From Actinomycetota bacterium (GTDB taxonomy: Bacteria; Actinomycetota; Thermoleophilia; Gaiellales; Gaiellaceae), in NCBI GenBank assembly GCA_005883365.1, contig VAXA01000075.1, positions 1 through 5,973 on the forward strand: a stretch of 5,973 nucleotides of DNA. The letters run 5' to 3'. Made by a program: the position numbers and the translations under genes. Each line of letters starts with the position of its first letter. Within the stretch, counting starts at the first letter, position 1. A model generated the notes under the pieces. The model was not told the DNA's origin, made no database searches, and worked only from the letters and a program-made list of their open reading frames with translations. Shown here one piece after another: positions 4,679-5,973 of this stretch.

Positions 4679-5281
4679 TCAGCGCGTCGGCGTCCCGCTC
4701 CGCGTCTGCGTCTCCTCCCAGGGCGTCGCGGCGGGTGTAGCCGACCGCCTGCGCCTTGCGCTCCAGCGGCGCTCTGCCGCGACGGGCTCGTCAGCCGCGC
4801 GCCCGGGGCCGGTGTACGCCTGGACGGCTTCCGTGTCCATTGCGGGCGCCGGCACGCCGTCCAGCGACAGGCCGAGCACGACGCCGAATCCGAACGCGAG
4901 CACGCCGCTCCAGAGGCCGATCGAGTGCACGACGCCGAGGATCCCGATCGTGTTGCTCCAGGAGTGGATCCTGCCCTCCTCCCAGCCGTTGCCGGGCTGG
5001 CTCGCAAGCAGGATCCAGCCGACGCAGACGAGCACGGGTAGGAACGCAAGCGCGAACGTGCTCGGCGACACGCGCAGCCGCAAGCCCTTAGTCCACGTCC
5101 CGACGTGGTTCGCCAGGGTGATCACGAGCCCGGCGGCGCCGACGATCGCCATCGCGATCCAGAAGCGTCCGGGTGTCTGGGTTCCAACCTTCGCTGCACC
5201 CCACAGACCAAGCCCCGCCAGCGCCGCAGCGAGAGCGAGGGTCAGACCGCGGGATGCGTCGTACATGCCGTAGTGGCGCAT
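4679..5281 (-). CDS. Four-TM membrane protein of unknown function
   Basis: The 200-residue product has hydrophobic segments at about 13-32, 40-61, 75-94 and 108-139. A basic loop (TWTKGLRLRV, 62-71) lies between the second and third, suggesting a cytoplasmic loop there and cytoplasmic termini. The C-terminal 60 residues are polar and Arg-rich. The start at 5281 is supported by GAGGTGA (5294-5288), 6 bases upstream; an internal Met6 is the only close alternative. It lies 72 bases downstream of the cysteine-motif gene on the same strand, so an operon is possible, and is followed by the hairpin at 4629-4669. From about residue 172 on, another frame gives a more typical coding composition, so the true C-terminus is uncertain. 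No family recognised. Confidence 0.72.
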   Translation of the reverse strand: MRHYGMYDASRGLTLALAAALAGLGLWGAAKVGTQTPGRFWIAMAIVGAAGLVITLANHVGTWTKGLRLRVSPSTFALAFLPVLVCVGWILLASQPGNGWEEGRIHSWSNTIGILGVVHSIGLWSGVLAFGFGVVLGLSLDGVPAPAMDTEAVQAYTGPGRAADEPVAAERRWSARRRRSATPAATPWEETQTRSGTPTR

Positions 5282-5353
5282 TTCTTCTCACCTCTTCCGT
5301 TGCCCGATGGCAGTAGAACGGGCGTGTCCCGCTTCGAGGTGCGTTACCCGCGA

Positions 5354-5953
5354 TTACTCGAGCGCAAGCCTGCGCGCGTCGAACGAGGCCGACCACAGCT
5401 CCGCCCCGAACTCTTCGAGCGTCACGAGCGCGTCCTCGGCGAACATGTGTTCCACCACCCCGATCTGATGATCGTTGTGGAACGGGACATCGACGTGCGG
5501 GTGTGAGACGAGGTTGAGCGAGAGCCGGCGGCAGCTCGGGCAACGGACGGCCAGCCCGACCGTCCCATCCGTCGCCGCGAGGAGCGTGAACGAGGACGGG
5601 AAGACCGGACGCGGCCGCTCCTCCGGGTAGCAGAAGAAGCTCCACGGCCACTCCCCCCGCTTGATGCGCACGGCCGCCAGCTCGCCCAGCTCGGCGCCCG
5701 CGGGCTCGAGCCGCGCGGTCATGAGGTTGAGGAACTCGCCGGCGCCGAGACCGAGCGGCGCCCAGTCCAGCTCCTCGTGGGTCAGGAGCCCGTCGTGCTC
5801 CCCGCCGCAGTGGCAGTCGAACCGCACGCGGAAGACCGCGGGATGCGCGGCGCCGGGGAGCTGCTCGATGCTCCGGAACGCCGAGAGCAGGACGTGGGTC
5901 TCGCCCCGCACCGGGCAGGCAAAGGCGTAGCGGCTCGTCAAGGGGTCATACAT
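5354..5953 (-). CDS. Cysteine-motif (zinc-ribbon-like) protein of unknown function
   Basis: The 199-residue soluble protein has paired metal-ligand-like motifs: ACPVRG with Cys13, CHCGGEH with Cys47, Cys49 and His53, and RCPSC with Cys138 and Cys141. Cys108 and a His-rich stretch (HPHVDVPFHNDHQ, 151-163) add further possible ligands. The spacing suggests a split zinc ribbon, but metal binding is inference. Between the motifs there is a Trp/Phe-rich segment (RGEWPWSFFCYPEE, 99-112). No catalytic motif or membrane segment is apparent. The ATG at 5953 is the first start within the window and is preceded by a C-run, not a ribosome-binding site, which fits a leaderless start. It lies upstream of the four-TM gene and may be co-transcribed with it. 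An upstream start beyond the window cannot be fully excluded. Confidence 0.72.
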   Translation of the reverse strand: MYDPLTSRYAFACPVRGETHVLLSAFRSIEQLPGAAHPAVFRVRFDCHCGGEHDGLLTHEELDWAPLGLGAGEFLNLMTARLEPAGAELGELAAVRIKRGEWPWSFFCYPEERPRPVFPSSFTLLAATDGTVGLAVRCPSCRRLSLNLVSHPHVDVPFHNDHQIGVVEHMFAEDALVTLEEFGAELWSASFDARRLALE

Positions 5954-5960
5954 GGGGGAC

Positions 5961-5966
5961 GTTGTA
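5961..5966 (-). promoter_or_regulatory. -10-like element (TACAAC) for a leaderless cysteine-motif gene
   Basis: TACAAC on the minus strand ends 7 bases before the ATG at 5953, with GTCCCCC between and no Shine-Dalgarno sequence. A -35 would lie beyond the window. The last base departs from TANNNT. Confidence 0.32.
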
Positions 5967-5973
5967 GAGACAA

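Noticed and set aside
5319..5331. CGGG-CGTGT-CCCG inverted repeat between the cysteine-motif and four-TM genes as terminator
   Set aside because: The stem is only 4 bp with no T-tract, too weak to call.
1..5973. CRISPR array, insertion sequence or prophage features
   Set aside because: No regularly spaced repeats, transposase or integrase motifs, or terminal inverted repeats were found.

Overview
This is a high-GC bacterial window with very dense packing. The gene content is two housekeeping-type sigma-70 factors, a protein built from homing-endonuclease-associated repeats, and several short membrane or zinc-ribbon-like proteins of no recognised family. Together with the mix of leaderless and Shine-Dalgarno-led genes, this suggests an actinobacterium, possibly a deep-branching lineage such as Thermoleophilia. 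That placement is inference: there is no rRNA or other phylogenetic marker gene here beyond the sigma factors.

Left part (1-1749). A 228-residue three-repeat DNA-binding-type protein (147-833, +) runs tail to tail into a free-standing class II glutamine amidotransferase domain protein (840-1640, -) with 6 bases between the stop codons. A 109-base divergent region carrying a small palindrome separates the amidotransferase from the first sigma factor.

Middle (1750-3710). Two sigma-70 genes face each other with a 17-base gap: a short one without region 1.1 (1750-2619, +) and a longer one with a region-1.1-like N-terminus and an acidic/proline linker (2637-3710, -), which resembles a primary sigma factor. 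Their promoter-recognition regions 2.4 and 4.2 are very similar.

Intergenic island (3711-4166). These 456 bases hold no convincing gene but much signal: a 12-bp direct repeat, a perfect DnaA box with weaker neighbouring boxes, an AT-rich stretch, a sigma-70 promoter whose -35 element lies between the arms of an inverted repeat, a GC hairpin and a T7 tract. It may be a regulatory region for the sigma gene, the leader of the next gene, a small RNA locus, or an origin-like DnaA-binding site.

Right part (4167-5973). A 73-residue two-TM protein (+) converges with a 60-residue small protein (-), 4 bases apart. Upstream of the small protein, on the same strand, lie a 15-bp-stem hairpin, a four-TM membrane protein and a 199-residue cysteine-motif protein that starts near the window edge. 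The last two may be co-transcribed leftward, with the hairpin as terminator or attenuator before the small gene.

Four genes (starting at 147, 1750, 4167 and 5953) have a -10-like hexamer ending 7 bases before the ATG and no ribosome-binding site, which fits leaderless mRNAs. Three others (3710, 4575, 5281) have clear Shine-Dalgarno sequences, and the amidotransferase has a weak one.
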